Shown piece by piece: positions 27,465 to 38,100 of a stretch of DNA of 64,000 nucleotides. Position 1 is the first letter of the stretch. Each line of letters starts with the position of its first letter. A program made the translations under genes and the position numbers. Origin of the DNA: Improbicoccus devescovinae (GTDB lineage: Bacteria; Bacillota; Clostridia; Oscillospirales; Acutalibacteraceae); contig BSWA01000001.1 of assembly GCA_036245095.1 (NCBI GenBank), positions 124,001 to 188,000 on the forward strand, in the 5' to 3' direction. The notes under the pieces were generated by a model. That model had not been told where the DNA came from. It did not search any database and saw only the letters and a program-made list of their open reading frames with translations.

Positions 27465-28745
27465 ATGTTTAAAAAAATTTTTAATTCATTATTTTTATTA
27501 ATTTTTATATTTTCTTTTGCTATAAATTTTTGTGATTATCAAGTTCGAGCAGTTGAAGCACAGGTAAAAAATAAAGCAGTAATGTTAATTGGTGGCGCCT
27601 TTAGTAACGGCCTTTTTGAGCGCGATGAATCTGGCATAAAATATAATAAAAACGAATCCATTTGGATGCCTCTCGATAATAACAATAAATATCGAATGGT
27701 AAAAGGTGTAATTAAATTTAAACTTTTTCATAAAGATTTATCTACAGACGAAAATGGCAAATTAATAAATAAAAATATCGGTTTGCCTCTAAAAGATGAG
27801 AAATTTCCTCATGAAGTCGATGCAAATGTAGCAAAATATGGTGTCGGTAATTGTTATAAAAAATTAATTGATAATTTAAACGAAAAATTCCCAGATTATA
27901 ATACTTTTTTGTATAATTATGACTGGCGTCTTGATATAAATAAAACTTCTAAAAAATTAACAAAAGAAATTCAAAAATATGACGAAGTAATTTTAATTGG
28001 CTATTCTTTAGGTGGACTTATAGCTTGTAAATCCGCAGTAGAGCTCAAAAAACTTGGCAAGCTAAATAAAATTAAAAAATACATTTCTATTGCTGTTCCC
28101 TACAACGGCACAGTCGAGCCGTTTTATGTGCTTAGCAAAGGCATGACCACTGAAAACGATTTCATGGCAAAAATCATAAGATTTTTAGGCATCCCAAATA
28201 TTGTTAAAAATCTAGCTGTAAATGCCGCTAGTACATATCAGATGTTGCCAAGCAAAACGTACTTTGATAGAGCAAAAACGGGTTATATTACTAATACAAA
28301 AACAGGCGGAACGTTAAATTATAAACAAACTTTAGAATTTCTTAAAAATTGTAGTTTTGCGAAAAAATCAGATGGCTCACTGAAGCGTTTCTTAAATCAA
28401 CCTCCAATTTATGACAGATTTTTTGTTAATACACGTAAATATAAAACACATATTTTAAATTTTCTAGATTATCATATAATTGCAGGTTATGGACTTGACA
28501 CAATGTCAGAACTTACGCCTGATATTAAAAATAAAAATCAACTTGATATAAAAATCAATAAATATCTCGATGGCGACGGCACAATTGCTTTCCATGAAAG
28601 TGCTATTCCATTTGATGGCATCGCAGAAACCCGTATTTTTAAAATAAAAGCCCGGCATCAATTTTTAATTGAAAATGACAAAGTAATCGAAAATATTATA
28701 AATAAAATTGAAGACACGAATATTAGTCCAGAATTAGCAGCTTAA
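27465..28745 (+). CDS. Secreted LCAT-like lipase / acyltransferase
   Basis: 426 residues, an alpha/beta hydrolase of the lecithin:cholesterol acyltransferase type. A strong signal peptide (MFKKIF, hydrophobic to about 24, cleavage near VRAVEA) predicts export. The nucleophile elbow GYSLGG is at 179-184 with Ser181. YLDGDGTIAFHES carries the acid (Asp369 or 371), and His398 lies in KARHQFL, the order seen in this family. The early VMLIGGAFSNG stretch could form the oxyanion loop. AAGGAGAG precedes the ATG. Substrates could be phospholipids or sterol esters of a host membrane; not determinable here. The gene is AT-rich, like housekeeping genes. Confidence 0.8.
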   Translation: MFKKIFNSLFLLIFIFSFAINFCDYQVRAVEAQVKNKAVMLIGGAFSNGLFERDESGIKYNKNESIWMPLDNNNKYRMVKGVIKFKLFHKDLSTDENGKLINKNIGLPLKDEKFPHEVDANVAKYGVGNCYKKLIDNLNEKFPDYNTFLYNYDWRLDINKTSKKLTKEIQKYDEVILIGYSLGGLIACKSAVELKKLGKLNKIKKYISIAVPYNGTVEPFYVLSKGMTTENDFMAKIIRFLGIPNIVKNLAVNAASTYQMLPSKTYFDRAKTGYITNTKTGGTLNYKQTLEFLKNCSFAKKSDGSLKRFLNQPPIYDRFFVNTRKYKTHILNFLDYHIIAGYGLDTMSELTPDIKNKNQLDIKINKYLDGDGTIAFHESAIPFDGIAETRIFKIKARHQFLIENDKVIENIINKIEDTNISPELAA

Positions 28746-28752
28746 TACCATC

Positions 28753-28876
28753 AGATCTATCCGAAAACTAATTCTTTTTGCAAATTTTAGCATAAATATG
28801 AGCTCGAAGCTGCGCAAATACAACCAGTATTCTACATGTTTCTTGTGTTTCTTTTTCATAATTTTAGAACAGGTCT
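28753..28876. repeat. Dispersed intergenic repeat, copy B
   Basis: Matches 23323-23461 over about 120 bases; see the shared CAACCAGTATTCTACA core and the flanking AATTCTTTTT / CATAAATATG segments. It lies just after the lipase gene. Confidence 0.6.
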
Positions 28877-29012
28877 ATTTTAAATACCTAACAAAATATC
28901 AAAAAAATTTCTAATATACTCAAGAACGCGTTATTTTTACAACTCCGTTTGATTAATTTACACAAAATATATTTTTTAATTTTAAATTTATGTACACATT
29001 AACCTAACGTGT

Positions 29013-29097
29013 TGGTGCGGGCAACAGGAATTGAACCTGCACGAGAAATCTCACACGAACCTAAATCGTGCGCGTCTACCAGTTCCGCCATGCCCGC
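29013..29097 (-). tRNA. tRNA-Leu (anticodon UAG)
   Basis: On the minus strand GCGGGCA (from 29097) pairs with TGCCCGC, followed by A and an encoded CCA (29013-29015). The anticodon stem CACGA/TCGTG encloses TTTAGGT, giving UAG, which reads CUN leucine codons. The long variable arm typical of class II tRNAs is present, as are the GGTTCAATTCC T-arm and D-arm. It lies downstream of aspS on the same strand. Confidence 0.96.
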
Positions 29098-29134
29098 AAA
29101 TTTTAAATAATATATGAAATTATAACAAAAAAAA

Positions 29135-30898
29135 TTATTCTCTTAATTTTATGTGCACTTCTCTTAATAAATCTTCTGATATAATACTAGGCGCGCCCAT
29201 TAATAAATCTTGAGCATTGCTGTTCATGGGGAACGCTACTACATCTCTAATATTATTAGAGTTCGTTAGTAACATTATAATTCTATCAATTCCTGGAGCC
29301 ATGCCCGCATGAGGCGGAGCACCGTAAAAAAATGCTCTATATAATGCCGGAAATTTGTTTAATATGTCTAATTCATTGTATCCTGCAACTTGAAAAGCTT
29401 TCACCATGACCTCAGGAACATGATTCCGAACAGCTCCTGATGCTAGTTCTATGCCATTACAAACTAGATCATATTGCTCAGCTAAAATATCAAGAGGGTC
29501 TTGAGTTAATAAAGCATCGAAGCCGCCTTTGGGCATTGAAAATGGATTGTGATTAAATACGATTTCACAAGTCTTGTCGTCGAGTTCATACATATGAAAA
29601 TCAGTAATATAACAAAACTTGAAGCCGGTTTTTTGAATTAAATCTAATTTTAAAGCTAGTTCTTTTAATATGATTCCTGCGAATTTTTGTACTTTTTTTT
29701 GGGCATCTGAAACAAAAAACACGACATCTCCCGGTTTAGATTTGGTAATTTCTAACAAGTTTTTTATTTTTTCTCTAGGAACAAATTTCCCAATCGGGCC
29801 CAGTAAATTAAACTCGGAATCTATTTTAATATATCCTAAGCCTTTCAAGCCGTTCTCCTGCGCGAATGCTGCCATTTTATCAAAAAATTTTCTAGGAAGA
29901 TTTATAGCCGGCACATACTCATCAGAATCTTCGTATTTGCCGGTTTTAATATTAATAGCTTTCACAATTTCGCCGTCGAACGCTTTGAATTCTGAATCTT
30001 CAAAAATTTCGCTAACATCGCAAATTTTAAGCGGATTTCGTAAATCAGGTTTATCAGTTCCGTATTTTTCCATTGCTGTATCATATGTCATACGTGGGAA
30101 TGGAGTATTAATTTCAGAATTATTTCCAAATTTGGCAAAAAGTTCACTTATTACCGTTTCGCATATATTCAAGACGTCTTCTTGGCCAGCAAACGCCATT
30201 TCAAAATCAAGCTGATAAAATTCACCAGGAGCCCGGTCGGCACGCGCGTCTTCATCTCTAAAACATGGAGCAATTTGATAATATTTATTAAATCCAGAAA
30301 CCATTAATAATTGCTTGAAAATCTGCGGGGCCTGCGGAAGCGCATAAAACTTGCCTTTGTGCTTTCTGCTAGGGACTAAGTAATCTCGTGCTCCTTCAGG
30401 CGACGATGAAGAAATAATTGGAGTTTGAATATTATTGAAGCCTAAATCATGCATTTTTTTGTGCAGAAAATACAAAATTTCAGATCTTAATAAAATTTTT
30501 TCGTGATTTTTTTTGTTACGTAAATCCAAAAATCTGTATTTAAATCTTAACTCTTCTTTTATATTTTCCGAATTTTCTATATCAAAAGGCAATATATCAC
30601 ATTTACCTAAAACTTCAATTTTATTTACCGATATTTCTATCGTACCCGTCGGAATCTTTGTATTAATAGCCTCAGGATCACGCTTTTTAACGGTCCCATA
30701 TGCATAGACACTGCATTCTTTGGTTAATTTATCAAGAGGGTCTTCGTTAATTACAAGCTGAATAACTCCTGTTTCATCCCGAAGATCTACGAATATTACG
30801 CCACCATGATCTCTAATTACATCTACCCATCCACAAACATGAACTTTGAAATCCACAAAACTTTCGTTTAATTCAATGGATTTATGTGTACGTTTCAT
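29135..30898 (-). CDS. aspS: Aspartyl-tRNA synthetase, bacterial type
   Basis: Charges tRNA-Asp, and possibly tRNA-Asn as well, with aspartate. I place the start at the ATG at 30898 because AAGGGGCG lies seven bases upstream; the earlier in-frame ATG at 30934 adds 12 atypical residues. The N-terminal OB-fold holds VHVCGWVDVIRDHGG and FVDLRDETG. Motif 2 FRDEDARADRAPGEFYQLDF is near 214 and motif 3 HAGMAPGIDRIIMLL near 530. The insertion (GAD) domain that defines bacterial AspRS is present, giving the usual length of 587 residues. The APGEFYQLDFEM variant of motif 2 is typical of Clostridia. Confidence 0.96.
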   Translation of the reverse strand: MKRTHKSIELNESFVDFKVHVCGWVDVIRDHGGVIFVDLRDETGVIQLVINEDPLDKLTKECSVYAYGTVKKRDPEAINTKIPTGTIEISVNKIEVLGKCDILPFDIENSENIKEELRFKYRFLDLRNKKNHEKILLRSEILYFLHKKMHDLGFNNIQTPIISSSSPEGARDYLVPSRKHKGKFYALPQAPQIFKQLLMVSGFNKYYQIAPCFRDEDARADRAPGEFYQLDFEMAFAGQEDVLNICETVISELFAKFGNNSEINTPFPRMTYDTAMEKYGTDKPDLRNPLKICDVSEIFEDSEFKAFDGEIVKAINIKTGKYEDSDEYVPAINLPRKFFDKMAAFAQENGLKGLGYIKIDSEFNLLGPIGKFVPREKIKNLLEITKSKPGDVVFFVSDAQKKVQKFAGIILKELALKLDLIQKTGFKFCYITDFHMYELDDKTCEIVFNHNPFSMPKGGFDALLTQDPLDILAEQYDLVCNGIELASGAVRNHVPEVMVKAFQVAGYNELDILNKFPALYRAFFYGAPPHAGMAPGIDRIIMLLTNSNNIRDVVAFPMNSNAQDLLMGAPSIISEDLLREVHIKLRE

Positions 30899-31119
30899 AA
30901 TTAAACGCCCCTTGTATTTAAAAATCATCGGCAATTTAAATAATATATTTTTAAAATTATAATGTCAAGATTTTTCAAAAAAATTCTAAAATATTTTATT
31001 ATTTTAAATATACAAAATTTATAATATTTTTATATAACACAAATATATCTCTAATATATAAAAATATATAAAAGAGACATATTTTTTGTATATTTTATAT
31101 AAAAATTTATATAAATTTG

Positions 31120-32751
31120 TTAATACATGCCGCCCATGCCTGGATCGGGATGCGCTGGCGGAGGAGGCAGTGGCTCTTTTTTGTCTGCAATTAGTGACTC
31201 GGTAGTCAATACCAGGCTCGCGATTGATGCTGCGTTTTGTAGCGCACAACGCGTCACTTTTGTTGGGTCAACAATGCCATTTGAAATTAAATCGCCATAT
31301 GTTCCATTTAACGCATTAAAACCATAGCCAGAAATATTTTCGCGTTTTATATTATCAACAATAACCGAGCCTTCTAGGCCTGCATTTTCGGCAATTTGTC
31401 TAATAGGCGATTCCAGAGCTTTTAAGACTATTTCTGCGCCGGTTTTTTCATCGCCTAATAAATTTGTCGACAAACTTTCGACGGCTGGAACTGCATTTAA
31501 AAGCGCTAATCCGCCTCCTGCTACTAGGCCCTCTTCAACGGCGGCTTTTGTCGCAGCGAGAGCATCTTCTATTCTTAATTTCTTTTCTTTCATTTCAGTC
31601 TCTGTTGCAGCGCCTACTTTAATAACAGCGACTCCGCCTGATAATTTAGCTAGTCTTTCTTGAAGCTTTTCTTTATCGAAGTCTGACGTCGTCGTTTCGA
31701 TCTGAGATCTGATTTGGGCTATGCGCTCTTGTATTTTTTCCGGTTCTCCTGCGCCATCTACTATAATCGTACGTTCTTTTTCGATTTTGACTTGATGCGC
31801 ACGGCCTAATTGGTCGATAGTTGTTTCTTTTAGATCACAGCCAAAATCATCTGAAATAACATGACCACCTGTTAGTATCGCCAAATCTTGTAGCATTTCT
31901 TTGCGTCTGTCGCCGAATCCCGGAGCTTTAACGCCTACACATTTGAAAGTTCCGTGTAAATTATTGACTATTAAAGTCGCGAGCGCGTCACCTTCGATAT
32001 CTTCGGAAATAATTACTAATTTTTTACCTAATTTAACTAAATTCTCCAATAATGGCAAAATTTCACGAATACTAGCTATTTTTTTGTCAGTAATCAACAA
32101 ATATGCATCGTCCAGAACCGCTTCCATTTTGTCATTATTTGTTACCATATATGGAGATACATACCCTCTATCGAACATCATGCCCTCTACAACTTCCGAA
32201 TATGTTTCCGCTGTTTTTGACTCTTCGACCGTGATAACACCATCTTCGCTAACTTTTTCCATAGCTTCAGCTATAAGTTTGCCGATAATCTCATCGCCCG
32301 CTGAAATAGTCGCGACCCGCGCGATGTCTTCTGTTCCGCGAATCTTTTGTGACTCAGCTTGTAACGATTTAACAGCCGCATCTACCGCGAGACTTATTCC
32401 TTTTTTTAGGACCATAGGATTAGCGCCAGCAGCAACGTTTTTCATGCCTTCTTTAATTAAAGCCTTAGCCAAAACAGTAGCCGTAGTTGTTCCGTCGCCA
32501 GCAACATCATTAGTTTTAGTCGCAACTTCTTTAACTAGCTGAGCTCCCATATTTTCAAAAGCATTTTCCAGTTCTATTTCTTTCGCAATAGTAACACCAT
32601 CATTTGTAATCAAAGGTGAACCATATTTTTTATCAAGAACTACATTTCTGCCTTTTGGGCCCAAAGTAACGCCAACTGTATCGGCCAATTTATTCACGCC
32701 ATTGAGCAATGCTTTTCTTGCTTCTTCACCGTATATAATTTCTTTTGCCAT
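31120..32751 (-). CDS. groEL: Chaperonin GroEL
   Basis: 543-residue Hsp60 subunit that folds proteins in an ATP-driven double ring with GroES. It shows GPKGRNVVLDKKYGSP, the ATP-site DGVTIAKEI and VAGDGTTTATVLA, and the Gly/Met-rich tail ending GGMGGMY-like (PGMGGMY). GGAGG precedes the ATG. It follows groES by 76 bases on the same strand and shares its CIRCE-controlled promoter. Length and motifs are normal. Confidence 0.98.
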   Translation of the reverse strand: MAKEIIYGEEARKALLNGVNKLADTVGVTLGPKGRNVVLDKKYGSPLITNDGVTIAKEIELENAFENMGAQLVKEVATKTNDVAGDGTTTATVLAKALIKEGMKNVAAGANPMVLKKGISLAVDAAVKSLQAESQKIRGTEDIARVATISAGDEIIGKLIAEAMEKVSEDGVITVEESKTAETYSEVVEGMMFDRGYVSPYMVTNNDKMEAVLDDAYLLITDKKIASIREILPLLENLVKLGKKLVIISEDIEGDALATLIVNNLHGTFKCVGVKAPGFGDRRKEMLQDLAILTGGHVISDDFGCDLKETTIDQLGRAHQVKIEKERTIIVDGAGEPEKIQERIAQIRSQIETTTSDFDKEKLQERLAKLSGGVAVIKVGAATETEMKEKKLRIEDALAATKAAVEEGLVAGGGLALLNAVPAVESLSTNLLGDEKTGAEIVLKALESPIRQIAENAGLEGSVIVDNIKRENISGYGFNALNGTYGDLISNGIVDPTKVTRCALQNAASIASLVLTTESLIADKKEPLPPPPAHPDPGMGGMY

Positions 32752-32827
32752 GATTCACAAAAACCTCCAAAAAATATAAATTTTTATATTAATAACCCAC
32801 AAATAAAATTAAATATTTTAAACAATT

Positions 32828-33112
32828 TTAAACAATGTGAGCTAAAATATCTTTTTGACTTACGATTATATACTCCGTGCCTTCATAAGAAACCTCAGTA
32901 CCTGCATACTTATTAACAACAACTTTATCGCCTTCGTTTATATACATTTTAATTTCTTTTCCGTCGACGATTCCTCCCGGTCCCCGAGATTCAACTGTTG
33001 CTATAATAGGATGATCCTTTGATTTAGATGCAATTAGTAATCCGCTTTTTGAACTTACCCCTGCTTTTTCTGGTTTAAGAACAACTTTATCTAATAAAGG
33101 TTTCAGTGCCAT
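32828..33112 (-). CDS. groES: Co-chaperonin GroES
   Basis: 94-residue Hsp10 lid of the GroEL ring. LKPLLDKVVLKPEKAG is the usual N-terminus, SKSGLLIASKSKDHP the mobile loop region, and GDKVVVNKYAGTEV plus EYIIVSQKDILA the C-terminal strands. AGGAGGAG precedes the ATG. It is the first gene of the groES-groEL operon, directly behind a promoter and CIRCE operator at 33143-33206. Confidence 0.98.
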   Translation of the reverse strand: MALKPLLDKVVLKPEKAGVSSKSGLLIASKSKDHPIIATVESRGPGGIVDGKEIKMYINEGDKVVVNKYAGTEVSYEGTEYIIVSQKDILAHIV

Positions 33113-33142
33113 TATAAACTCCTCCTAATATTCAATTTATTT

Positions 33143-33169
33143 TTAGCACTTCTAACCAGAGAGTGCTAA
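33143..33169 (-). promoter_or_regulatory. CIRCE operator (HrcA site)
   Basis: TTAGCACTT, nine bases, GAGTGCTAA: one mismatch from the consensus inverted repeat. It lies between the groES promoter and start, so HrcA repression with heat induction is expected. Confidence 0.93.
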
Positions 33170-33178
33170 CATCGAAGG

Positions 33179-33206
33179 ATTCTAATTATTTTTTTAAAAA
33201 ATGCAA
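33179..33206 (-). promoter_or_regulatory. groES-groEL promoter
   Basis: On the minus strand TTGCAT (33206-33201), 16-base spacer, TAGAAT (33184-33179), placing the transcription start at the CIRCE element. Confidence 0.65.
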
Positions 33207-33445
33207 CACAATAAATACATTTTCGTTTATTTGTACTATTTTTTTTAAAATTATTATATTTTTTTGTATATATAAACTAAAAAAATATATAACTTCTTGA
33301 ATTATCATGCTTGATGTACAAACTGTATTAATATATATTTTCAAAAAAAATAAAAAAATTATGAATATATATTGATTTTTATAAAATAATAGGTAATATA
33401 TATTTTAAAAGAATTCTTTTAATTTAATTTTAAGGGGGAATTTTA

Positions 33446-33823
33446 ATGTCAGAAGAACTAGATAATATAGATAAATCAGATGCCGAAAATATTATAATTG
33501 GTGTATTTAATAGAATTTTAAATAACGAAGACTTAACAAAATCGTTTTCAAAGCTCAACGATTTCCAGGAAATGTATGAATTTTGCACAAAAATTGCTGA
33601 CGGATATACTCGTGCCGAATTTGATAGAGTTCTAAGGGATTCTATGCAAAGAATAAAAGATACAAAAACCGAACAACTTGAAGATGTATTACTTGATAAA
33701 ATTAATGCAGGCGTCAAAGTTAAAAATACCGTGGATTCAAATATCCAAAGAGTATTTGCTAATCAGCTAGCTAACAATTTAAAATCAAGCAGTGAGCAGT
33801 TTTTAAATGAGAGCATAAATTAA
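33446..33823 (+). CDS. Small Nif11-like protein
   Basis: 125 residues, no clear named family. Residues 13-65 resemble the Nif11 leader fold: a short helix, NNEDLTKSFSKLNDFQEMY, then YTRAEFDRVL. This is followed by TEQLEDVLLDKINAGV, which parallels the LSDEEL...GG cleavage region of leader peptides, but only a single Gly is present. The 40 residues after it could be the cargo or a helical tail; they lack Cys and the usual Ser/Thr/Cys core of a modified peptide. AAGGGGG gives a strong ribosome site. It could be a leader-bearing peptide or a stand-alone helical protein. Confidence 0.5.
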   Translation: MSEELDNIDKSDAENIIIGVFNRILNNEDLTKSFSKLNDFQEMYEFCTKIADGYTRAEFDRVLRDSMQRIKDTKTEQLEDVLLDKINAGVKVKNTVDSNIQRVFANQLANNLKSSSEQFLNESIN

Positions 33824-33862
33824 TATTCATATATTTATAAAAACTTTTGTAATTTTATAGGC

Positions 33863-34945
33863 GTGAGAACTTTGGATACTTTAAAATTGGAAATTTCTTG
33901 TGCAGATTTAAACAATCGTGAATCTGAAGCCCATAAGAACGTTGTAAGAATCGCAAGTCGTCTAATAAATCAAGGCGAATTAGTTGCTATTCCTACGGAG
34001 ACCGTATTTGGACTCGCGGCTGATGCATTTAATAGTAAAGCAGTACAAAAAATTTTTGTTGCCAAAAGTCGGCCTACTGATAACCCTATTATTGTGCATA
34101 TTGCCGAGATTACTGAACTTAAGTATCTTGCACAAGAAATTCCGTACAAAGCCGAAAAATTAATTAATAAGTTTTGGCCAGGACCGTTGACGATTATTTT
34201 CAAGAAAACCAAAAATATTCCAGAAATCACAAGTGGAAATCTTGATACTGTCGCTGTTAGGATGCCGAGTCTTGAGTTATCTCGTGACATCATACGTGCC
34301 TCAAAAACGGCATTGGCGGCGCCATCGGCTAATATATCAGGCCATCCGAGCCCCGTAAGTTCTGCACAAGTATTACAAGATTTAGACGGTCGTATTGCAG
34401 GCGTAATAAATATTCCGGGTTTCACATCAGGTATCGGGGTTGAATCGACCGTTATTTATATAACCTCGCATGAGGAAATATTACTGCGTCCGGGTTTTAT
34501 CACGATAAAGCAAATTGAAGCCGAAATCGGCGATATCAAAATAAGTCCTAAAATCACAAATATAAATAATTGCGATGACCATTGTGAATCTTCGCCAGGG
34601 ACGCGTTATAGACATTATGCTCCAAAAACGAGTCTGGTAATTTTAGATTGTAATCAGCAAAAATACATAGAATTTATCAAAAATTTAAGAAAAAATTGTG
34701 AAAAAAAATACGCAGCCTTGTGCTTTGATGAAGATAAATCTGAACTTGTTAATATACCTTGTATTTCATATGGTTCATACAAAGACCCAGCAGAACAATG
34801 CCGGAGAATTTTTTCAGCACTTCGGAATATAGATAAGTTGCATGTTGATATTGCCTATGTTAGAATTCCAAATAAAGAAGGTATTGGGCTTGCTGTTTTT
34901 AATAGATTAATTTATGCCTCGGGATTTAACATAAATAAAATATAA
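33863..34945 (+). CDS. tsaC: Threonylcarbamoyl-AMP synthase (Sua5 form)
   Basis: Makes threonylcarbamoyl-AMP from threonine, bicarbonate and ATP, the first step of the t6A37 modification of ANN-reading tRNAs. At 360 residues it is the long Sua5/YwlC form, with a YrdC domain (VAIPTETVFGLAADA, KSRPTDNPIIVHI, FWPGPLTIIF, AAPSANISGHPSPV, GVESTV) and a C-terminal Sua5 domain after the SPGTRYRHYAPK linker motif. A GTG at 33863 is the likely start, with a weak ribosome site. It is co-directional with the Nif11-like gene 40 bases upstream. Confidence 0.93.
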   Translation: MRTLDTLKLEISCADLNNRESEAHKNVVRIASRLINQGELVAIPTETVFGLAADAFNSKAVQKIFVAKSRPTDNPIIVHIAEITELKYLAQEIPYKAEKLINKFWPGPLTIIFKKTKNIPEITSGNLDTVAVRMPSLELSRDIIRASKTALAAPSANISGHPSPVSSAQVLQDLDGRIAGVINIPGFTSGIGVESTVIYITSHEEILLRPGFITIKQIEAEIGDIKISPKITNINNCDDHCESSPGTRYRHYAPKTSLVILDCNQQKYIEFIKNLRKNCEKKYAALCFDEDKSELVNIPCISYGSYKDPAEQCRRIFSALRNIDKLHVDIAYVRIPNKEGIGLAVFNRLIYASGFNINKI

Positions 34946-35148
34946 ATATAAATATAAATATAAGCTTGTTATTGTAACATGTATATAAATAATATGCAAT
35001 AGATCTCTTCCGCTGCCTACGGAAATTTGGGAAAAATTTAAAAATTTGGACCTGGTCAATCATGCAAACAAGCATCAAATGAGTAAACAGCTTCCGTTTT
35101 TTTGCAATGGGATTAGATACTTTCTACACAAAATTTGATAGTCTTATA

Positions 35149-38100
35149 TCATGCAAATGGATTTAATTTGCTTAGTAAGGGCTTTTCACTTAGTTCTAAA
35201 ACCAATAAATTATTAGATTTCTTTTCGAGTATCTTTGTTTTGGTTTTGTTTGTTACATCTATTATGTTGGCTGATGAGCCATTTATAATCGAGTCGGCAA
35301 TTTCGTTATTTTCTAGTGGCATCATATCCGCACCAATGTTATGAGATAATATACTCGCTGATGTTATAATAACTGTTGGGAACTCTCCCTCTTTCATTTC
35401 AGTACCAAAGCACTTTTTGTTTCGATTATTGTCATATTCAGCCTGTAGTGCTTCCTGAATTACAGTATCTGCAATCATCATTTTCTGGCCTTCTTCCTGT
35501 ATGGCCCTACCAATAACTTTCGCTTTCTTAGCTACCTCATCAGCAATCGTACCAAACGCATTAACAACCTCATTCGCTAATACGTCGAAAAAACTCTGAC
35601 TTTCTTGCTCGGCTGGTTTTGGAGATTCTTGTGGGGGTGCTTGTGGAGGTTCGTCTTTGTGGGTTACTGTGATTAAAGGAGATTTAATAATAACAAATGT
35701 CACATATGCCTGTTTTCCTCCAACTGTTATGGGGAATTCGCTGACGGGAGGAGGTCCCTTCGTTTCGGCTGCTATCTTTTTTAGATCTGGCAAAACACGT
35801 TTTAGCGCCTCGTTATTAGTAAATGGTTTAGTCCATAATAATTTATATAGAGTTTTTTGATCATCAATTGCAGGTGTTTGTTCACAGATAATATCAAAAA
35901 GCGTAAGAAATTTATGGTATTTGGTTTCGGCTGCGCCTGCAACTGCGGCTGGGGTTATGCTTTTGATAGCATAGTTATCTAAAATCTCGAATGGAGCGCC
36001 AAAAAACTTAAAATGAGAGCCCTCAAACTCGAAATAAGAGTAATCTTTTGTTTTGTCCAAGGTTGGATTGATAGCTCCTGTTAAAACCGATGTTGCTAGA
36101 CGTCGCAATTTTGATTCTAGCTCGGTTAGTGGGCAATTTGTTTCGAATCGAGAAGTTTTACTGTCTCGGGCATGTGCAATCCTAATCGCGAACAACTCGC
36201 CATCCCTGATGTTATCCCTGTCCAGGCCCCTTGATATTTCGATACAGTCGTGTTTTACTTGTACAGCGTTATAATACTTATCTGGGTTAATTCTGGCCAG
36301 CCACTTACTTAATTCATCATATGCTGGGATGTCCGCTTGTGAGTTTTGCTTGAGCCGCGCAGTAATAAACTCAACAACAGCAGTGTTGCTAGTTGCCGCG
36401 GGGACTATTACCGGCCATGAATATGCTACGGCGATTGGCCTGCCTTGTACCAAATATTGGGGCAAACTATCGGGTGAAACTTTAATATCATAAATTTTTA
36501 ATTTTTCTTCTTTACCAGTTATACAGTTAGTAAATTCTTCGTAACACTTTTTATCAGATGATTTTGAACCGTGAAAACAATAATGAAGCCAAACATCATC
36601 GTCATTTGTATGTAGTGTATATGCAGAGCCGTGTTGTTTGATTAAATATTTTACAGTTGTTTTATTATTTTCGACTAGTCCTATGGTAACTCCAGGAATT
36701 ATACTGTTTTCGAGTTTAAACGGCTCATTGGGACTCGATCGTAACCATAAGCCATAATTGTTACTACATCTAATAGGCACAATTTCACCAGGACCAGACG
36801 TCACTGCATCACCTGTTCTATAAAATAAAGCCAATGTGCCTCGATTCTTGGGATCCCCAGCAAGGGCTGCCAATTGTTCAATTTTAGCTTTTTCAGATAT
36901 TTGTGAGGATAAGTAAGTTTCTAGAGCTGCTGTAAAGTTATCTAACCTTGGCTCTTCCTGGATAATCAATTTATCATTTATAGTAACCAATAATTTGTCC
37001 GGTGATGGGTTCGCTTCATTTATGCGTTGTTGGAAACTATCTATAGTTTCGTTATCAATGAGAATTATTGGCTCTTTATGCTGTACAGCAGCACCGTGTG
37101 CTTTGACGTTTTGCGGCATTTTTATTTCCGTTGTTTTATAATCATAATACGGATATTCATCAGATGGATTATCTGAAATCCATAGACCGGTTCTCTCGTA
37201 GGTCTCTTTTGTTTCTTTTTTGGAAGATGTATCTGGTCGCCAAATATAAATTGAATATGTTGATTTGTGCTTTAAAAATTGTTCTAGTTTGGTAGCGTCC
37301 GTTTGATTTACTATCACTCCTTTGGGTACCCGTTTTTTAATGTACGCTGTTATTTGGTAATTAATTTCTTTATTTATCTCATTTGGGCTTTTCAAATTAT
37401 CAGGCAAAATTATACGAAATTTACATTCTTCTGAGTCAAATGGTAAAGAAACACCCCAAACTGTACAGTTTTTTCCATCGAAAAAAATTCGACTTCCCGG
37501 TTCACTTAATTTGCCTTTGTTTTCATATGCAGTTTGTATATCAGTATGCTGATAATCTGAAGTTTGTAGAATAATTCCATCACTACAATTTGAATTATTA
37601 TCTTGGTTTTGCGCCAATTCAACCTTGCTATGTTTTAAACGTTCAATTAAATCGTTATTCTCTGCTCGACATACTATTTTTAATTTATTTTGGCCAAGAG
37701 TTTGGTGTACATATTTAAAAAACTTTTGTATTGTTGTTGTTTCCGGGTTATAATTGTGAGATAATACAGCAATTTTTTTTGGGTTTTTAACCCCAACGGT
37801 AACAAAAAAAACATAAAGTGTCTTTCCCGAGCTCGATATTTTTATTTGTGCATGATTTTTTTTTGAATCATATGTTAATCCTTCTCCTAATTTGGCATAA
37901 GCTGAGGTATCTAAATTGTCTTGAATTTCTTTAGACCCTGGGAAATCAAACACTAAAGTTTCTTCTGGCTTCTTTTTTTTTGGTTGGATGACGAGTTTTT
38001 TTATCTCATCCCCGTTCAGATTGAGCTCAACTATCGGACTCTGAGCACTTATTATTATTGTTGGATTTTTATTTCCTCTAACGTTTTTTTTAAAGAAATT

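Larger units (their letters stand above)
33113..33445. other. Divergent spacer between groES and the 33446 gene
   Basis: Holds the groES promoter and CIRCE on the minus strand, and a possible plus-strand promoter (TTGATT 33372-33377, 16 bases, TAATAT 33394-33399). The rest is AT-rich with nothing else seen. Confidence 0.6.

Noticed and set aside
31019..31249. Small minus-strand open frame over the groEL end
   Set aside because: Overlaps the groEL C-terminus in another frame and has no ribosome site.
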